Positions 1 to 7,791 of a DNA stretch of 64,000 nucleotides are shown in pieces; position 1 is the first letter of the stretch, and each line of letters begins with the position of its first letter. The notes below the pieces were generated by a model, which made no database searches, was not told the origin of the DNA, and saw only the letters and a list, made by a program, of their open reading frames with translations. The translations under genes and the position numbers were made by a program. Origin of the DNA: UBA7672 sp965279205 (GTDB taxonomy: Bacteria > Pseudomonadota > Alphaproteobacteria > Caulobacterales > Hyphomonadaceae); NCBI GenBank assembly GCA_965279205.1, contig OZ257144.1:3844001-3908000 (forward strand). The letters run 5' to 3'.

Positions 1-341
1 TCCTGCAGGGGCACGAGATAGACGCAGCCGGTTTCGAGCACGGCGCCGCGCGTGAGATCGAGCGTGTGCATCACCAGGCTGTCATCGAGCCGGTCGGCGA
101 CGTTGCGCTTGCCCGGCAGGAAGCTGGCGCGCAGGCGGAAGGCGACCTTGCCAAGGCGCAGGTCGAGACTGGCGGGCTGGACCTGGTCCGGCAGCAGGCC
201 GCCCTCGGCGGTGATCGCGCCGGACTTCAGCAGTGCGCGAAGGTCGCGGTCGGGGAAGACGCCGGGCTTGGTCGACGCGGCGCCATCGGCCTTGCGTTTG
301 ACCGGAGCTTTGATGGCGGCTTTTGCAGGTTGTCGTGTCAT
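1..341 (-). CDS. dcd: 2'-deoxycytidine 5'-triphosphate deaminase, 5' part (truncated by window edge)
   Basis: The first 113 codons of a minus-strand gene run off the left edge of the window. Residues about 29-65 read VFPDRDLRALLKSGAI and then QPASLDLRLG, the signature of the dCTP deaminase/dUTPase fold; the long alphaproteobacterial form converts dCTP to dUTP in pyrimidine nucleotide supply. The ATG at 341 overlaps the TGA of the upstream GST gene as ATGA, so the two are probably translated together. A basic linker-like N-terminus (residues 1-27) precedes the domain. The catalytic region lies outside the window, so enzyme activity is inferred from family likeness only. Confidence 0.8.
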   Translation of the reverse strand, partial: MTRQPAKAAIKAPVKRKADGAASTKPGVFPDRDLRALLKSGAITAEGGLLPDQVQPASLDLRLGKVAFRLRASFLPGKRNVADRLDDSLVMHTLDLTRGAVLETGCVYLVPLQ

Positions 342-976
342 GCGCTGGGCGGCGTTACGTGGAAGGGTTGCTGGATTTCCTGGAATGGAGCGAGCGCTTC
401 GCAACTCGCAGCGTGAGCAGCAAGAAGCGGCCAGCCCTCGGCCAGATCGAACAGGCCGGCATGGGCGTCGCCGAGGAAGCGGAGCGCCGCGCCGACCGCG
501 ATGTCGGCGTGGCCGATGGAGGCGCCGAACCACCATTGGCTGGTGCGGCTGGCGCGGCTGCGCTCGAGTTCGCTGAGTACGCCGGCGATCTGGCTGAGGC
601 AGCGCTCGACCCAGGCAGGCGTGGCGCGATTGTGGATGGCGGTTTCGTAGACCAGCGACACGGCCTTGTCGCACAGCCCGGTCGAGAGCGCGCAGATCTT
701 GTGGGCGTGGCGCCGATCCGCGCCGGAGGCTGGCATCATCGCCTTGGCCGAACCGGCCAGCTGATCGAGCGCATCGAGGATGGCGTGGCTTTCGATGACC
801 ACTTCGCCGTCATCCATCACCAGCGTCGGCACGCGCATCAGGGGATTGTAGGCGGCGATCTTCTCGGCATCCCCGAACACCGACCACGGCCTGTGTTCGA
901 ACACCATGCCGTAGAGCCGCATCGCAATGGCGACACGGCGCGTGAACGGGCTGTCGAACTGGCCAATGAGAATCAT
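338..976 (-). CDS. Glutathione S-transferase family protein
   Basis: A 212-residue protein, the usual length for a cytosolic GST. The N-terminal thioredoxin-like domain (about 1-80) starts MILIGQFDSPFTRRVAIAMR and contains the cis-proline segment RVPTLVMDDGEVVIESHAI, where the ES pair normally holds the glutathione gamma-glutamyl group. The rest is the all-helical C-terminal domain. The ATG at 976 is chosen because it begins the first beta strand; an in-frame extension to 1189 would run through a repeat element and is unlikely to be translated. Its stop overlaps the start of the dCTP deaminase gene by four bases. Substrate unknown; it may be a detoxification enzyme. Confidence 0.85.
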   Translation of the reverse strand: MILIGQFDSPFTRRVAIAMRLYGMVFEHRPWSVFGDAEKIAAYNPLMRVPTLVMDDGEVVIESHAILDALDQLAGSAKAMMPASGADRRHAHKICALSTGLCDKAVSLVYETAIHNRATPAWVERCLSQIAGVLSELERSRASRTSQWWFGASIGHADIAVGAALRFLGDAHAGLFDLAEGWPLLAAHAASCEALAPFQEIQQPFHVTPPSA

Positions 977-1056
977 TCGGGGCTCCGGAGCCCTCCATAG
1001 CAGCATGATCCGGCGAGCGTAATCGTTGCGATCAACCATCGCAGAAGCTGTTGCGC

Positions 1057-1180
1057 TTCCCCTCCCCCTTGTGGGGAGGGGTGCAGGGGCGGGGGGCCAT
1101 GCGGCACGCGGGATGCCGATGGTCCCTACCGCTCTACAGCCCCCCTCACCCCACCCTCTCCCCACAAGGGGGAGAGGGGT
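1057..1180. repeat. Imperfect long palindrome, REP-like intergenic element
   Basis: The region between the divergent GST and metZ genes (977-1286, about 310 bases) has no gene. It is dominated by two arms that are near reverse complements: CCCCTCCCCCTTGTGGGGAG at about 1060-1079 and, at about 1156-1180, CCCCACAAGGGGGAGAGGGG preceded by a CCCCCCTCACCCC tract that pairs with the G-rich stretch after the first arm. The whole would fold into one long GC-rich hairpin. Elements of this look are common intergenic palindromes in Caulobacterales. It may act as a bidirectional transcription block or be a passive mobile palindrome; which one is not decided by the sequence. Confidence 0.75.
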
Positions 1181-1286
1181 GCACAACAACGACTATCTGC
1201 ATCGGTCCGAAGCTTTAGCCCCACTCTCTGGCGCCTCTGCTTCCTTTGGCCTAAAGGGCGGCTCGAACTATCGAAAGGCAGCCGCC

Positions 1287-2486
1287 ATGTCCAAAGACGC
1301 AAAGACCGGAAAATCCAAAACCTGGCGCGCCCAGACCATGATGGTGCGCGGCGGCCTTACCCGGTCCCAGTACGGCGAAACCTCAGAGGCGCTCTATCTC
1401 AATTCGGGATTTGTCTATGACAGCCCGGAACAACAGTCGGCCCGCATGGCGGGGGACGAGCCCGGCTATATCTATTCGCGCTATGCGAACCCGACGGTGC
1501 GCATGTTCGAGGAGCGCCTCGCGCAGCTCGAAGGCGCGGAAGACTGCCGCGCCACGGCCAGCGGCATGGCCGCGGTCCACACGATGCTCGTTGCGCCGAT
1601 CAAGCCCGGCGAGCGGATCGTCGCGCCGCGCCAGCTGTTTTCCTCTGTCGTCTGGATCCTGAAGAACGTGATGCCGAAGATGGGTGTCGACGTGACCTGG
1701 GTCGACGGATCGGACCTCGGCCAGTGGGAAAAGGCGATGGCGAAGCCGTGCCGGTTCTCCATCATCGAGACGCCGTCCAACCCGTTGCTCGACGCCGTGG
1801 ACATCCGTGCGGTCGCCGACCTGACGCACAGCGCGGGCGGCGAGCTGATCGTCGACAATGTGTTCGCCTCACCCATCCTGCAGAAGCCGTTGAGCCTGGG
1901 CGCTGACTGGGTGGTCTATTCGACGACCAAGCACATGGATGGTCAGGGCCGCACGCTCGGCGGCGCCATCCTCGGCAAAACCAAGAAGATCGAGGACGAC
2001 ATCCAGCAATACTATCGCCACACCGGCCCCTCCATGTCGCCGTTCAATGCATGGGTGGTGCTGAAAGGCCTCGAGACCATGGACCTGCGTGTCCGCCGGA
2101 TGAGCGACAATGCGCGGATGATCGCCGACCGGCTCGCGGGCAATTCGAAGATCGCGGCCGTGCGCTATCCCGGCCGGTCCGATCACCCGCACCACAACAC
2201 CCACGCCTCGCAGATGCCCGATGGCGGCGGCAGCATGGTCGCCCTGTCGCTCAAAGGCGGGCGCGCCGCAGCGTATGCGGCGCTGAACAAGCTCGGCCTG
2301 ATCGACATCTCCAACAATCTCGGAGACTCGAAATCGCTGATCACCCACCCAGCAACAACGACGCACCGAACGCTGACCGACGAGGAACGTGCGGCGATCG
2401 GTCTCGACGACAGCTGGGTGCGGCTGTCGGTCGGGCTCGAGGATCCTGCTGATATTGCCGAGGATCTTGAGCAGGCGCTCGGATAG
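1287..2486 (+). CDS. metZ: O-succinylhomoserine sulfhydrylase (MetZ)
   Basis: A 399-residue PLP enzyme of the Cys/Met metabolism fold-type I family, which makes homocysteine from O-succinylhomoserine and sulfide in methionine synthesis. Seen are the N-terminal IYSRYANPT motif, the SGMAAV phosphate-binding segment and the PLP lysine K215 in YSTTKHMDGQG. The wording ALYLNSGFVYDSPEQ and the absence of cystathionine-lyase features favour MetZ over MetB/MetC. The ATG at 1287 follows a GAAAGG ribosome-binding site; an upstream in-frame extension to 1026 would cross the palindromic repeat and was rejected. It stands alone, with a strong inverted repeat just downstream. Confidence 0.92.
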   Translation: MSKDAKTGKSKTWRAQTMMVRGGLTRSQYGETSEALYLNSGFVYDSPEQQSARMAGDEPGYIYSRYANPTVRMFEERLAQLEGAEDCRATASGMAAVHTMLVAPIKPGERIVAPRQLFSSVVWILKNVMPKMGVDVTWVDGSDLGQWEKAMAKPCRFSIIETPSNPLLDAVDIRAVADLTHSAGGELIVDNVFASPILQKPLSLGADWVVYSTTKHMDGQGRTLGGAILGKTKKIEDDIQQYYRHTGPSMSPFNAWVVLKGLETMDLRVRRMSDNARMIADRLAGNSKIAAVRYPGRSDHPHHNTHASQMPDGGGSMVALSLKGGRAAAYAALNKLGLIDISNNLGDSKSLITHPATTTHRTLTDEERAAIGLDDSWVRLSVGLEDPADIAEDLEQALG

Positions 2487-2504
2487 ACAGCCGGGCTGAT
2501 TTCT

Positions 2505-2551
2505 GAGTTTAGTTGCGATTGCAAGTATTTTTGTTGCAATCGCAACGACTC
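2505..2551. repeat. Perfect 13-bp inverted repeat after metZ (terminator or operator)
   Basis: GTTGCGATTGCAA at 2512-2524 and its exact reverse complement at 2534-2546 are separated by nine T-rich bases (2525-2533); outer GAGT/ACTC at 2505-2508 and 2548-2551 extend the stem after a small bulge. It lies 26 bases after the metZ stop and 83 bases before the yceI start. There is no T-tract on either side, so it is not a typical intrinsic terminator, and the low GC of the arms in a GC-rich genome favours a protein-binding operator for yceI. Function is inferred. Confidence 0.7.
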
Positions 2552-2628
2552 GGCGCATATCACCTTCAACGCAAACGCCGCCGCATGCCCGCGCGGCTGG
2601 GGGCGTCCAGTTGAAGGATTGTCGTCAC

Positions 2629-3336
2629 ATGAAACCGCTTTTCGCCGGCGCGAGCCTCGCGCTTCTTGCCCTTGTCGCGTGCAGCCCCAAGCCGGAACTC
2701 CTGGCCGAGTCGGCTGCTCTCGTTGAGACCGGCACCGTGGCGCCGCAGCCTGTCGCGATCGCCGCTCCGGCTGGCGACTACGCATCGGACCCCAACCATT
2801 CGAGCGTGACGTTCAGGCTGCAACACCTGGGCCTGTCGTTCTACACACTGAAGTTCCGCACATTCGATGCGACCGTCTCGTTCGACCCGGCGAACATCGC
2901 CGCTTCGAAAGTCGTGGCGAAGATCAATCCCGCGGACATCCTTGCGGGCTATCCCGGTGACTATGGCGCCAACCATCCGGGCACCAAGTTCAAGTCGTGG
3001 GAAGACGACCTCGCCAACAGCGGCAACTTCCTCAACGCGAAGCAGTTCCCGGAGATCGGCTTTGTCTCGACTTCAACGGAAGTGAGCGGCGATCGCACCG
3101 CGAAGGTGACAGGCGACCTGACGCTGCATGGCGTCACCAAGCAGGTGACGCTTGATGTGGCCTTTGACGGCGAGACCGCCGAACACGCCTTCTCCAAGGT
3201 TCCCGCGCTCGGCTTCTCGGCCACGGCGACGTTCAAGCGGTCGGACTTCGGCATGGACTACCTGCCGCCGACGATCGTGGGTGATGACGTCCAGGTGCAG
3301 ATCGAGGGCGACTTCATCCAGAAGAAGCCTGCCTGA
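2629..3336 (+). CDS. YceI-family lipoprotein
   Basis: A 235-residue protein. The first 20 residues are a lipoprotein signal (MKPLFAGASLALLALVACSP) with a LVAC lipobox, so it is probably anchored in the outer or inner membrane facing the periplasm. Residues about 48-232 form a YceI domain: it opens YASDPNHSSVTFRLQHLGLS and includes VTGDLTLHGVTKQVTLDV. YceI lipocalin-like barrels bind polyprenyl or other amphiphilic molecules; the ligand here is unknown. An ATG at 2629 starts the signal peptide; a TTG 18 bases earlier is less likely. A hairpin terminator follows at 3361-3395. Confidence 0.88.
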   Translation: MKPLFAGASLALLALVACSPKPELLAESAALVETGTVAPQPVAIAAPAGDYASDPNHSSVTFRLQHLGLSFYTLKFRTFDATVSFDPANIAASKVVAKINPADILAGYPGDYGANHPGTKFKSWEDDLANSGNFLNAKQFPEIGFVSTSTEVSGDRTAKVTGDLTLHGVTKQVTLDVAFDGETAEHAFSKVPALGFSATATFKRSDFGMDYLPPTIVGDDVQVQIEGDFIQKKPA

Positions 3337-3360
3337 GGCTAAACAATCGTTTCGATGATG

Positions 3361-3395
3361 GAAGGGACGCGGACACTTGTGGTGCGCGTCCCTTC
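3361..3395 (+). terminator. Hairpin terminator after yceI
   Basis: GAAGGGACGCG (3361-3371) pairs perfectly with CGCGTCCCTTC (3385-3395), loop of 13 bases, followed by TCTATT. It lies 24 bases after the yceI stop and before apaG, which also argues that apaG begins downstream of it. Confidence 0.75.
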
Positions 3396-3439
3396 TCTCT
3401 ATTCCGGACACAGGGGAAATCGCTCAGGATCGCAGCAAC

Positions 3440-3847
3440 GTGGCGAAAGCCTATCCATACGAGGCCGAGACGGATGGCGTGATCGTTCGCGTCCGTCCCA
3501 CTTTCGTGGCCGAGGAAAGCTCGCCCGAGGACAGCAGGTTCTTGTGGGCCTACCACATCGAGATCGAGAACCGCGGCAAGCGCACGCTGCAGCTGATGAC
3601 GCGCCACTGGCGGATCACCGACGGCGACGGCCGGATGCATGAGGTGAACGGCTCAGGCGTTGTCGGCCAGCAGCCGGTGCTGCGCCCGGGCGCACGCTTC
3701 GAATACACATCCGGCTGCCCGCTCACCACGCCATCCGGCATGATGCAGGGCGCCTATCGCTTCGAGGATGTGACGGGCGGCATGGTGGATGCCCGCATTC
3801 CGCTGTTCGCCCTCGACAGCCCCTATGACGAGCGGCGGCCCAACTAG
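3440..3847 (+). CDS. apaG: ApaG-domain protein (Co2+/Mg2+ efflux-type ApaG)
   Basis: A 135-residue protein, close to the usual ApaG size of 125-130. It shows the family core: VRVRPTFVAEESSPEDSRFLWAY, HIEIENRGKRTLQL, RHWRITDGDG and GEV-like HEVNGSGVVGQQPVLRPG, then YTSGCPLTTPSGMMQGAY. ApaG is a small fibronectin-III-like fold protein linked genetically to cobalt/magnesium resistance and diadenosine tetraphosphate; its exact biochemical role is not settled. The GTG at 3440 is chosen because the only earlier in-frame start (TTG at 3377) lies inside the upstream terminator hairpin. The next gene is convergent, seven bases away. Confidence 0.88.
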   Translation: MAKAYPYEAETDGVIVRVRPTFVAEESSPEDSRFLWAYHIEIENRGKRTLQLMTRHWRITDGDGRMHEVNGSGVVGQQPVLRPGARFEYTSGCPLTTPSGMMQGAYRFEDVTGGMVDARIPLFALDSPYDERRPN

Positions 3848-3854
3848 CGTTCGC

Positions 3855-4349
3855 CTAGACGTCCTGCAGAACGAAATCGTCGGATGCGGTGCAGCTGTAG
3901 TCGGTGATGCGCTGCTCAAGGCGGAACACTTCGATGACGCCATCGCGCACCGCAAACAGATAACGCTCCGACCGGTCGCCAAGGAACAGCTTCTGTTCGT
4001 GGGCGATCAGCCCGAACTCGCGTGCGAAATCGAGATTGCCGTCCGACACGAACCGCACCTTGCCCTGCGGGTCCATGATCTTCGCCCAGGCGTCGGTCAC
4101 GAACGGGTCGCTTGCGACGATGCAGACGATCTGGCGGAAGCCCGACTTGCGCAGCTTGTCGGCGTTGGCGACGAGGCCCGGCACATGCTCCTCGCTGCAC
4201 ACGGGCGTGAAGGCGCCGGGCACGCCGATCACCAGCGTGCGGCCGCGACCCAGCAGGTCAGCGGCGCTGATGGGCGTGATCTGCCCGTCACGCAGCTCGG
4301 CGAGCATGGCGTGGGGGATTCTGCGCCCGGGAAGAATGCCCTGGAACAT
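3855..4349 (-). CDS. Peroxiredoxin of the Prx5 (type II) group
   Basis: A 164-residue thiol peroxidase. The active-site motif GVPGAFTPVCSEEHVPG contains the peroxidatic cysteine C51, with the PxxxTxxC arrangement typical of peroxiredoxins; DPFVTDAWAKIMDPQGKVRF matches the Prx5 group, which reduces hydroperoxides using thioredoxin or glutaredoxin. The ATG at 4349 gives the standard family N-terminus; an ATG at 4382 (11 residues longer) is possible. Not part of an obvious operon: hslO lies upstream with a hairpin between them. Confidence 0.88.
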   Translation of the reverse strand: MFQGILPGRRIPHAMLAELRDGQITPISAADLLGRGRTLVIGVPGAFTPVCSEEHVPGLVANADKLRKSGFRQIVCIVASDPFVTDAWAKIMDPQGKVRFVSDGNLDFAREFGLIAHEQKLFLGDRSERYLFAVRDGVIEVFRLEQRITDYSCTASDDFVLQDV

Positions 4350-4432
4350 GGTCTCGTCCGTTCGAATCGACGGACGCAGCATGAACACCGAGGCTTTGCC
4401 GAAGGTTAATTTTTCCGGGCCGGTTCTTAACG

Positions 4433-4457
4433 TCCGCGCGGCCTGACGCCGCGCGGA
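4433..4457 (-). terminator. Hairpin after hslO
   Basis: TCCGCGCGGC (4433-4442) and GCCGCGCGGA (4448-4457) form a perfect 10-bp stem with a five-base loop, directly after the hslO stop codon at 4461. On the minus strand it is followed by CGTTAAGAAC rather than a U-tract, so termination may be partial or Rho-aided. Confidence 0.6.
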
Positions 4458-4460
4458 TCG

Positions 4461-5393
4461 TTAGACCCGGTCGACCGGAAAACGATAGAGCCGGCCACAG
4501 AACTGGCAGTCCGCCGTGATGGCGCCGTCGTCCTTGGCGAGGTCCACGATCTCGTCGCGCGGCATCTGACGCAGCGTCGTCAGCAGCTTTTCTTCCGAGC
4601 AGGTGCATTTGTCCGACAGGGCGCGCGGCGGCTCGAGCCGCACGCCGTTCTCGTGGAACAGGCGGAACAGCAACTGAGCGGAGGACAGGTCCGGATCGGC
4701 CAGTTCGAGATCGGTGATGGTGTCGAACAGGTGTCGCGCGTTGTCCCATGACTCTCGCGTGTCGCCACGCGTGGCATCGCCCGCGACCTGCTGGATCAGC
4801 GCGCCGCCGGCCCGCCAACGTTTTGTGCCGCCGGGTTCGGAAATCTCGGCGACCGCCATGCGCACGCGCGTCGGAATCTGCTCGGACTGCGTGAACCAGG
4901 CCTGCGCGCAATCGGCCAGTGTGGCGCCCTCGATCGGCACGAGGCTCTGCCACGGCGCCTGGTCGGGATCGTTGGGCTGCAGCAACATCGCCAGCACGCC
5001 CTTGCCGAGAACCTGCGGGATGTGCGGGCGCTGACCCTTGTTGATGCGGTCGAGATTTTCCCAGCGCGCCTTGTCGAGGCGCAGATAGCCGCGCACGCCG
5101 CCATCGGAGCGTGCCTCGGCCACCATCAGCGGCACCGGGCCCTCGCCCTGCGCCTGCACCAGCACCTTGCCGTCGAATTTCAGCGAAGCCGAGACCATCA
5201 CCGCGAGGGTGATCGCCTCGCCCAGCAGGTGGGCGATCCAGCGCGGATAATCGTGACGCTTGAGGATGGGATCGAGCACGCCATCGCCAAGCCGCGTGAT
5301 GCGGCCGCGGACCGAGGTGTCCTCGATCTGGAACGACGCAACAAAGTCGTCGCCTGCCCCAAGCGGGTCATTTGGCATAGGTTTATCGGCCAT
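4461..5393 (-). CDS. hslO: Redox-regulated chaperone Hsp33
   Basis: A 310-residue Hsp33. The N-terminal holdase domain carries RITRLGDGVLDPILKRHDYP and LLGEAITLAVMVSASLKFDG; the C-terminal redox switch keeps all four zinc cysteines as DKCTCSEEK and CQFCGR, which form disulfides on oxidation and activate binding of unfolding proteins in the cytoplasm. Slightly longer than enteric Hsp33 owing to insertions such as WRAGGALIQQVAGDATRGDT. The ATG at 5393 is preferred; an ATG at 5378 is also possible. It follows argF on the same strand after 82 bases, so may be co-transcribed with argD-argF. Confidence 0.92.
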   Translation of the reverse strand: MADKPMPNDPLGAGDDFVASFQIEDTSVRGRITRLGDGVLDPILKRHDYPRWIAHLLGEAITLAVMVSASLKFDGKVLVQAQGEGPVPLMVAEARSDGGVRGYLRLDKARWENLDRINKGQRPHIPQVLGKGVLAMLLQPNDPDQAPWQSLVPIEGATLADCAQAWFTQSEQIPTRVRMAVAEISEPGGTKRWRAGGALIQQVAGDATRGDTRESWDNARHLFDTITDLELADPDLSSAQLLFRLFHENGVRLEPPRALSDKCTCSEEKLLTTLRQMPRDEIVDLAKDDGAITADCQFCGRLYRFPVDRV

Positions 5394-5475
5394 TCCGGGG
5401 GAGCTACCATGTGTGAGCATCCGCGCCAAATGGGCGTTCGGACGCGGGGTTTCAACCCTTGCTGCCTGCCTCGGC

Positions 5476-6396
5476 CTAGCCTCGCAGGCACCACTCCAGG
5501 ATCGCCTTCTGGGCGTGGAGGCGGTTTTCGGCTTCGTCAAACACCAGCGATTGCGGGCCGTCGATGACGTCGGCGTCGACTTCCTCGCCGCGATGCGCGG
5601 GTAGGCAGTGGAGGAATTTCGCGCCGCCATTGGCGGCGCGCATCAGGTCTCCACTCACCTTGAAGGGCGCGAGGTCCTTCAGGCGCTTGTCGGCATCCTT
5701 GTCGCCCATGGAGACGAAGGTGTCGGCGACGACGACGTCGGCGCCGGCCACGGCCTTCATGGGATCGCGGAAGAGATCGATGCGGCCCTGCTCGGCGCGG
5801 GCGCGCTCGACATCCGTCTGGTCCGGATCATAGCCAACCGGCGTCGCGACGCTAAGCGAAAAGCCGAATTTCGGCGCCGCGTGGATGAAGGTGTTGGCCA
5901 TGTTGTTGCCGTCGCCCACCCAGGCAATACGTGAGCCCTTCAGCGTGAGGCCCGCCTCTTCCAGCGTCTGCAGGTCAGCGATGATCTGGCAGGGATGCGA
6001 CTTCTCGGTGAGGCCGTTGATCACGGGAACCGATGCGAACTTTGCAAAGGCTTCGACATCTGCGTGGCGGTTGGCGCGGATCATCACGGCGTCGACATAG
6101 CGCGAGAGAACCCGCGCCGTGTCATCCACGCTCTCGCCTCGCCCCAGCTGGGTGTCGCCCGAGTTGAGGACGAGCGACGATCCACCGAGCTGGCGGATCG
6201 CCATGTCGAAGGATACGCGCGTACGCGTCGAGTTCTTCTCGAAGATCATCGCCAGCGTGCGTCCAGCAAGCGGCGCGTCCTTGTCCGCCGTTCCCTTGGG
6301 CAGGCCCTTGCGGGCCGCCTTGCGGGACTTCGCGTTGTTGAGGATCGACCGCAATTCTCCCGACGGGATCGGCCACAAATCCAGAAAGTGGTTCAT
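5476..6396 (-). CDS. argF: Ornithine carbamoyltransferase
   Basis: A 306-residue enzyme that makes citrulline from ornithine and carbamoyl phosphate in arginine synthesis. Carbamoyl-phosphate binding motif FEKNSTRTRVSF (STRTR at 56-60), HPCQIIADLQTL and the ornithine/catalytic HCLPAHRG motif (from residue 263) are all intact. The start ATG overlaps the stop of argD as ATGA, so the pair is translationally coupled, the usual order argD-argF in alphaproteobacteria. Confidence 0.95.
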   Translation of the reverse strand: MNHFLDLWPIPSGELRSILNNAKSRKAARKGLPKGTADKDAPLAGRTLAMIFEKNSTRTRVSFDMAIRQLGGSSLVLNSGDTQLGRGESVDDTARVLSRYVDAVMIRANRHADVEAFAKFASVPVINGLTEKSHPCQIIADLQTLEEAGLTLKGSRIAWVGDGNNMANTFIHAAPKFGFSLSVATPVGYDPDQTDVERARAEQGRIDLFRDPMKAVAGADVVVADTFVSMGDKDADKRLKDLAPFKVSGDLMRAANGGAKFLHCLPAHRGEEVDADVIDGPQSLVFDEAENRLHAQKAILEWCLRG

Positions 6397-7583
6397 GACC
6401 CTGCAGCCGTCATCATGCTGGCGAACTGCTGGTCGATGATGTCGATCGCTTCGCGCACATCGTTCTCGGTCACGATCAGTGGCGGCGCGAGGCGCAGCGT
6501 GTTGTTGCCAGCCGTGCCGACAAGAAGTCCGCGATCGGACAGTTTGCCGCGCAGAGGCAGCGGATCGTCCTTCATGCGCAAGCCGCGCAGGAGGCCGGAC
6601 CCCGTGATGTCGAGCACCAGTTCGGGATAGCGGCCTTTGAGGCTTTCCATGCCCTGCTGCATCGTGCCGGCGACGCGACGGACCTGCTCGAGGAAGCCGT
6701 CGCCGGTGACGACGTCGAGCACGGCGTTGCCGACCGCCATTGCCAGCGGACCGCCGCCGAACGTGGTGCCGTGTACGCCCTTGGCCATGCCGGACGCTGC
6801 CTTGGCGCTGGCGAGGATCATGCCCATAGGAAAGCCGCCGCCGATGCCCTTGGCCGCTGCGAGCAGATCGGGCTCGGCGCCCTTGGTCCACTGGTGATGG
6901 AAGAGCTGGCCGGTACGGCCAGCGCCGCACTGGATCTCGTCATAGATCAGCAGCACGCCGTTATCGTCACACAGCTTGCGCAGTGTGAGCAGGAATTCCG
7001 GCTTTGCCTCGCGCACGCCGCCCTCGCCCTGCACCGGTTCGATCATCACGGCGGCAAGGTCCGGCTTAACGATCTCGGCCTTCAAGGCCTCGACGTCTTC
7101 CCACGCGATCGAGCGGAAGCCTGGCAGACGCGGGCCAAAACCCTCACGATATTTTTCCTGCGCGCCGGCATTGATGCCGCCGAGCGTGCGGCCGTGGAAG
7201 GAGCCTTCGAAGGACAGGACGCCAATGCGGTCGGCCTCACTCTTCGACCAGTGATAGCGGCGAGCGATCTTGATGCAGCCTTCGATCGATTCAGCGCCTG
7301 AGTTGGTGAAGAAGGCGAAGTCAGCAAACGTCAGGTCGACATAGCGCTGCGCCAGTCGCTCCTGTCCCGGCACGCGGAACATGTTTGAGGTATGCCACAG
7401 CTTGTTGGCTTGTTCGGTCAGCGCTTTGACGAGAACCGGGTTGCAGTGACCCAGCGAGTTGACCGCAATGCCGGCGATGAAGTCGAGGTACGGCTTACCC
7501 TTTTCGTCGAACAGTCGCACGCCCTCGCCTCGCTCGAACACGACCGGGCTCGGGCCGTAGACGGGAAGCACTGCGTTCGACAT
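6393..7583 (-). CDS. argD: Acetylornithine aminotransferase
   Basis: A 396-residue class-III PLP aminotransferase. Seen: FFTNSGAESIEGCIKIAR, the SFEGSFHGRTLG segment, YDEIQCGAGRTG (D215 for the PLP ring) and the PLP lysine K245 in AAAKGIGGGFPMG. It converts N-acetylglutamate semialdehyde to N-acetylornithine in arginine synthesis; such enzymes often also act as succinyl-diaminopimelate aminotransferase. First gene of argD-argF; the 208 bases upstream (7584-7791) hold its promoter and that of the divergent secreted-protein gene, with no motif I can name. Confidence 0.94.
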   Translation of the reverse strand: MSNAVLPVYGPSPVVFERGEGVRLFDEKGKPYLDFIAGIAVNSLGHCNPVLVKALTEQANKLWHTSNMFRVPGQERLAQRYVDLTFADFAFFTNSGAESIEGCIKIARRYHWSKSEADRIGVLSFEGSFHGRTLGGINAGAQEKYREGFGPRLPGFRSIAWEDVEALKAEIVKPDLAAVMIEPVQGEGGVREAKPEFLLTLRKLCDDNGVLLIYDEIQCGAGRTGQLFHHQWTKGAEPDLLAAAKGIGGGFPMGMILASAKAASGMAKGVHGTTFGGGPLAMAVGNAVLDVVTGDGFLEQVRRVAGTMQQGMESLKGRYPELVLDITGSGLLRGLRMKDDPLPLRGKLSDRGLLVGTAGNNTLRLAPPLIVTENDVREAIDIIDQQFASMMTAAGS

Positions 7584-7791
7584 GTGGGCATCTCCTTATG
7601 ACGCCGGTGGGAAAACTCTGAAAACCTCTTTTCAGGGCCGAATTGGAAAGCGCGCTCAATGAGGCCGACGGCCTTTTGTGTCAATGGAAATGCCGCTTGT
7701 CCCGGAAGACAGCCTCACCTCTTCCGCCCCTGTCGATGCATGCTAGCCTGACCCTTATCCGGCAGGGACAGCCGGATCCTGAGGGCGCTCG

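Noticed and set aside
1181..1286. Possible SAM-II-type riboswitch before metZ
   Set aside because: A CTTTAG/CTAAAG pair and a GCCTAAAGGG stretch were seen, but the conserved SAM-II pseudoknot sequences are absent; no structure worth naming.
1026..1286. N-terminal extension of metZ
   Set aside because: The in-frame extension is encoded by the palindromic repeat and lacks a ribosome-binding site.
4361..4385. tRNA-like GTTCGAATC
   Set aside because: The T-loop-like string lacks acceptor, D and anticodon arms; it lies at the start of the peroxiredoxin gene.
4389..4440. CtrA box from the two TTAA strings before the peroxiredoxin gene
   Set aside because: The TTAA strings at about 4406 and 4427 are 17 bases apart, not seven.
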